Below, one piece after another: positions 59,081 through 60,948 of a stretch of 60,948 nucleotides of DNA (positions within the stretch are counted from its first letter, which is position 1; each line of letters starts with the position of its first letter). Origin of the DNA: Chlamydiota bacterium (lineage in GTDB: Bacteria > Chlamydiota > Chlamydiia > Chlamydiales > SLFE01). The DNA is taken from contig JAAKFL010000001.1 in the NCBI GenBank assembly GCA_011065065.1, positions 1 to 60,948 of the forward strand, written 5' to 3'. A program made the translations under genes and the position numbers. The notes below the pieces were generated by a model, which ran no database searches, was not told the origin of the DNA, and saw only the letters and a program-made list of their open reading frames with translations.

Positions 59081-59106
59081 TCTCTGTGTCCTTCTGTGAA
59101 AAAACA
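59081..59106. repeat. CACAGAG-family repeat, short arm after ldh
   Basis: AATTCTCTGTGTCCTTCTGT then GAAAAA, starting directly after the ldh stop. A small GCCCTT/AAGGGC hairpin follows near 59114-59131 with no T run. Confidence 0.65.
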
Positions 59107-59177
59107 TCTCCAGCCCTTGTTCGAAAGGGCCCTATCATGATATTATCTGGCAACGTTCATCATAATACGGTAATGCT

Positions 59178-60929
59178 ATGATCTCTCCATTAAATTTTTT
59201 AACTGAAGAATTTACTAAGGCCACAACGGAGGCGTATCCAGAGCTTCTCGAGCAGGGCACGCAGCCTTTGATTGAAATCAAACCTGCGACGCAGGAACAT
59301 TTTGGTCATTATCAATGCAACTCTGCCATGCGATTGGGAAAAATCTTGAAAATTAATCCTCGCCAAGTGGCTGAAGCCATCGCGTCCTATTTTGATAAAT
59401 CGCCCACTCCTTTGATTCAAAATTTAGAAGTGGCGGGACCTGGCTTTATTAACATTACCTTGGCTCCCCAAAAAGTGGCTGAGCTAGTTGAAACAATCAT
59501 TGATGACCCCCGTCTAGGAATTCCCGATGCAGAAAAGCGTCAAAAAGTTGTGATTGACTTTTCTTCTCCGAATACCGCGAAAGAGATGCATGTGGGTCAC
59601 TTGCGATCGACAATTATTGGGGATGCCATTGCTCGTTTGTTCGAGTTTTTGGGACATGATGTATTGCGCTTGAATCATATTGGTGATTGGGGGACCGCAT
59701 TTGGGATGTTAATCGCTTATATGAAAAAAGAAGTCCCTGAAGTTTTGAAAGGAAACGAGCAGACCGATCTCTCCCATTTAGTGAATTGGTACAAAGCGGC
59801 GAAAAAACAATTTGATGCCGATCCCGAGTTCATGAAGGCGTCTCAGTTGGAAGTTGTGGAGTTGCAAGGGGGAAACCCGGAGTCAATTAAGGCTTGGAAT
59901 ATCATTTGCGTGATCTCACGACAAGCGTATCAGGAGATCTATGATTTGCTTGATGTGAAGCTGACAGAGCGAGGAGAGTCGTTTTATAATCCTTATTTAG
60001 CGGATGTGATTACGGAGCTGGAGAAAAAAGGTTTGGTGACGGTGAGCGAGGGGGCTAAATGTATATTTTTGGAAGGATTTAAAAATCGTGAAGGAGCTCC
60101 TCTTCCTTTGATCATTCAGAAGTCGGACGGAGGATACAATTACGCAACAACTGACTTAGCGGCGATCCGAAATCGTATCTTTGACGAAAAATCGAATCAT
60201 CTGATCTACATTACGGATGCCGGTCAATGCCAGCATTTTAAAATGATCTTTCAAGCAGCGGTTAAAGCGGGTTGGCTGGATCTCAATCGGGTACAAGTAG
60301 AACATGTTCCTTTTGGCCTTGTTTTGGGATCTGATGGAAAGAAATTTAAGACACGATCCGGTGAGACAGAAAAGTTAATTGATCTGATTCAAAATGCCAT
60401 TGAAAAAGCAAAGGAGATCATTCGGGAGAAAAATCCTCAGTACAGCGAAGAGGAAATTAATGACATAGCCAAAGCCTTGGGTATTGGAGCTATCAAGTAC
60501 GCCGATCTTTCGACAAATCGCACCGGTGACTATGTGTTTAGTTATGATAAAATGTTGAAATTTGAAGGGAATACTGCGGCATATTTGTTGTATTCTTATG
60601 TGCGGGTGAATGGGATCAAGCGGAAAGTGGGCAAGGACATCAAAGAAATTCAGGCCCATATTCAGCTGGATCATCCTTCAGAAATGGCTTTGGGAGTTCA
60701 CCTGTTGCAATTTAATGAAGCGTTGGATGCGATGGCGCGGGAGTTATTGCCTAATCGTCTCACCGACTATCTTTATGGTCTTGCGGAAAAGTTTCATGCT
60801 TTTTTTCGAGACTGTCGTGTAGAGGGATCTGAACAGCAGGATTCTCGCCTACTACTCTGTGAAGCTGTTGCCCAGACCATGCGGGCTGGATTGGAGCTTT
60901 TAGGAGTTCATACTGTTGATAGAATGTAA
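59178..60929 (+). CDS. argS: Arginyl-tRNA synthetase
   Basis: 583 residues, complete; charges tRNA-Arg such as the one at 973. An N-terminal Add-1 domain (about 1-110) is followed by the class I core: DFSSPNTAKEMHVGHLRST (HIGH motif), NHIGDWGTAFGMLI, ATTDLAAIRNR and KKFKTRSGETEKLIDL replacing KMSKS, as is usual in ArgRS. The C-terminal anticodon-binding helical domain starts near 450 (ALGIGAIKYADLSTNRTGDYVFSYDKML). The ATG has little Shine-Dalgarno support. The window ends 19 bases after the stop. Confidence 0.96.
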   Translation: MISPLNFLTEEFTKATTEAYPELLEQGTQPLIEIKPATQEHFGHYQCNSAMRLGKILKINPRQVAEAIASYFDKSPTPLIQNLEVAGPGFINITLAPQKVAELVETIIDDPRLGIPDAEKRQKVVIDFSSPNTAKEMHVGHLRSTIIGDAIARLFEFLGHDVLRLNHIGDWGTAFGMLIAYMKKEVPEVLKGNEQTDLSHLVNWYKAAKKQFDADPEFMKASQLEVVELQGGNPESIKAWNIICVISRQAYQEIYDLLDVKLTERGESFYNPYLADVITELEKKGLVTVSEGAKCIFLEGFKNREGAPLPLIIQKSDGGYNYATTDLAAIRNRIFDEKSNHLIYITDAGQCQHFKMIFQAAVKAGWLDLNRVQVEHVPFGLVLGSDGKKFKTRSGETEKLIDLIQNAIEKAKEIIREKNPQYSEEEINDIAKALGIGAIKYADLSTNRTGDYVFSYDKMLKFEGNTAAYLLYSYVRVNGIKRKVGKDIKEIQAHIQLDHPSEMALGVHLLQFNEALDAMARELLPNRLTDYLYGLAEKFHAFFRDCRVEGSEQQDSRLLLCEAVAQTMRAGLELLGVHTVDRM

Positions 60930-60948
60930 TATATACCCAAACAAATTC

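Noticed and set aside
13938..59106. Interpreting the short-unit repeats as a CRISPR array
   Set aside because: Units are 7-10 bases, contiguous and mirrored as inverted arms; there are no regular spacers and no cas genes.

Overview
The window reads as chromosomal DNA of a bacterium of the order Chlamydiales, most likely an environmental (amoeba- or arthropod-associated) lineage rather than a Chlamydiaceae pathogen. Lineage markers are topoisomerase I with a C-terminal SWIB domain, a long two-lobed ThyX, the single-cytochrome succinate dehydrogenase cluster, tandem TyrP-type permeases followed by trpS-uvrB, an aspartate aminotransferase-mreC pair, sigma-66-type RpoD, and a protein I recognise as the chlamydial CT538/DUF2709 family. 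PdxS/PdxT and several eukaryote-like gene families point outside Chlamydiaceae. The family cannot be fixed from this window. The DNA is AT-rich, with one tRNA gene (Arg-ACG) and no CRISPR array or intact insertion sequence.

Layout. 0-6 kb: phosphohistidine phosphatase, tRNA-Arg, metallo-hydrolase plus peroxiredoxin, a NYN-domain nuclease, small unknown proteins and a UDP-sugar pyrophosphorylase. 6-7.3 kb: an F-box gene enclosed by inverted repeats. 7.3-14 kb: mreC, aspartate aminotransferase, rpoD and a DinG-type helicase, separated by large palindromes. 14-19 kb: two secreted ATP-grasp-like paralogues and a set of secreted surface proteins present both fused and split. 19.5-27 kb: Na+-dependent symporter, sdhC / small membrane protein / sdhA / sdhB, and thyX, whose end lies in a MITE-like element. 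27-30 kb: ankyrin protein and a protein with NPF and clathrin-box motifs. 30-35 kb: two aromatic amino-acid permeases, trpS, uvrB. 35-44.5 kb: two F-box proteins, two Sel1-repeat proteins, a methyltransferase and two large paralogues with a His-Cys pair at fixed spacing. 44.8-61 kb: topA, dprA, an 800-base gap, rodA, brnQ, a TauE-like exporter, pdxT/pdxS, dnaQ-like, engB, tsaE, the CT538 homologue, a leucine-dehydrogenase-type enzyme and argS.

Two themes stand out. First, housekeeping operons alternate with probable host-interaction genes (three F-box proteins, ankyrin, Sel1, secreted ATP-grasp, and an endocytic-adaptor mimic). These suggest manipulation of host ubiquitin ligases and membrane traffic. 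Second, the intergenic DNA is filled with a family of short-unit inverted repeats built on CACAGAG, GCAAAGA, GCAGAT, GCGAAGA and AGGAT words. They sit almost always just after stop codons, fold into hairpins with arms up to 44 perfectly paired bases, and in at least two cases form the 3' end of a coding region (pdxT and an F-box gene).

I regard the 3'-anchored repeat family, the inverted-repeat-bounded F-box cassette, the NPF/clathrin-box protein and the His-Cys paralogue pair as the best candidates for undescribed biology. All functions are inferred from sequence patterns recognised by eye; no searches were run.
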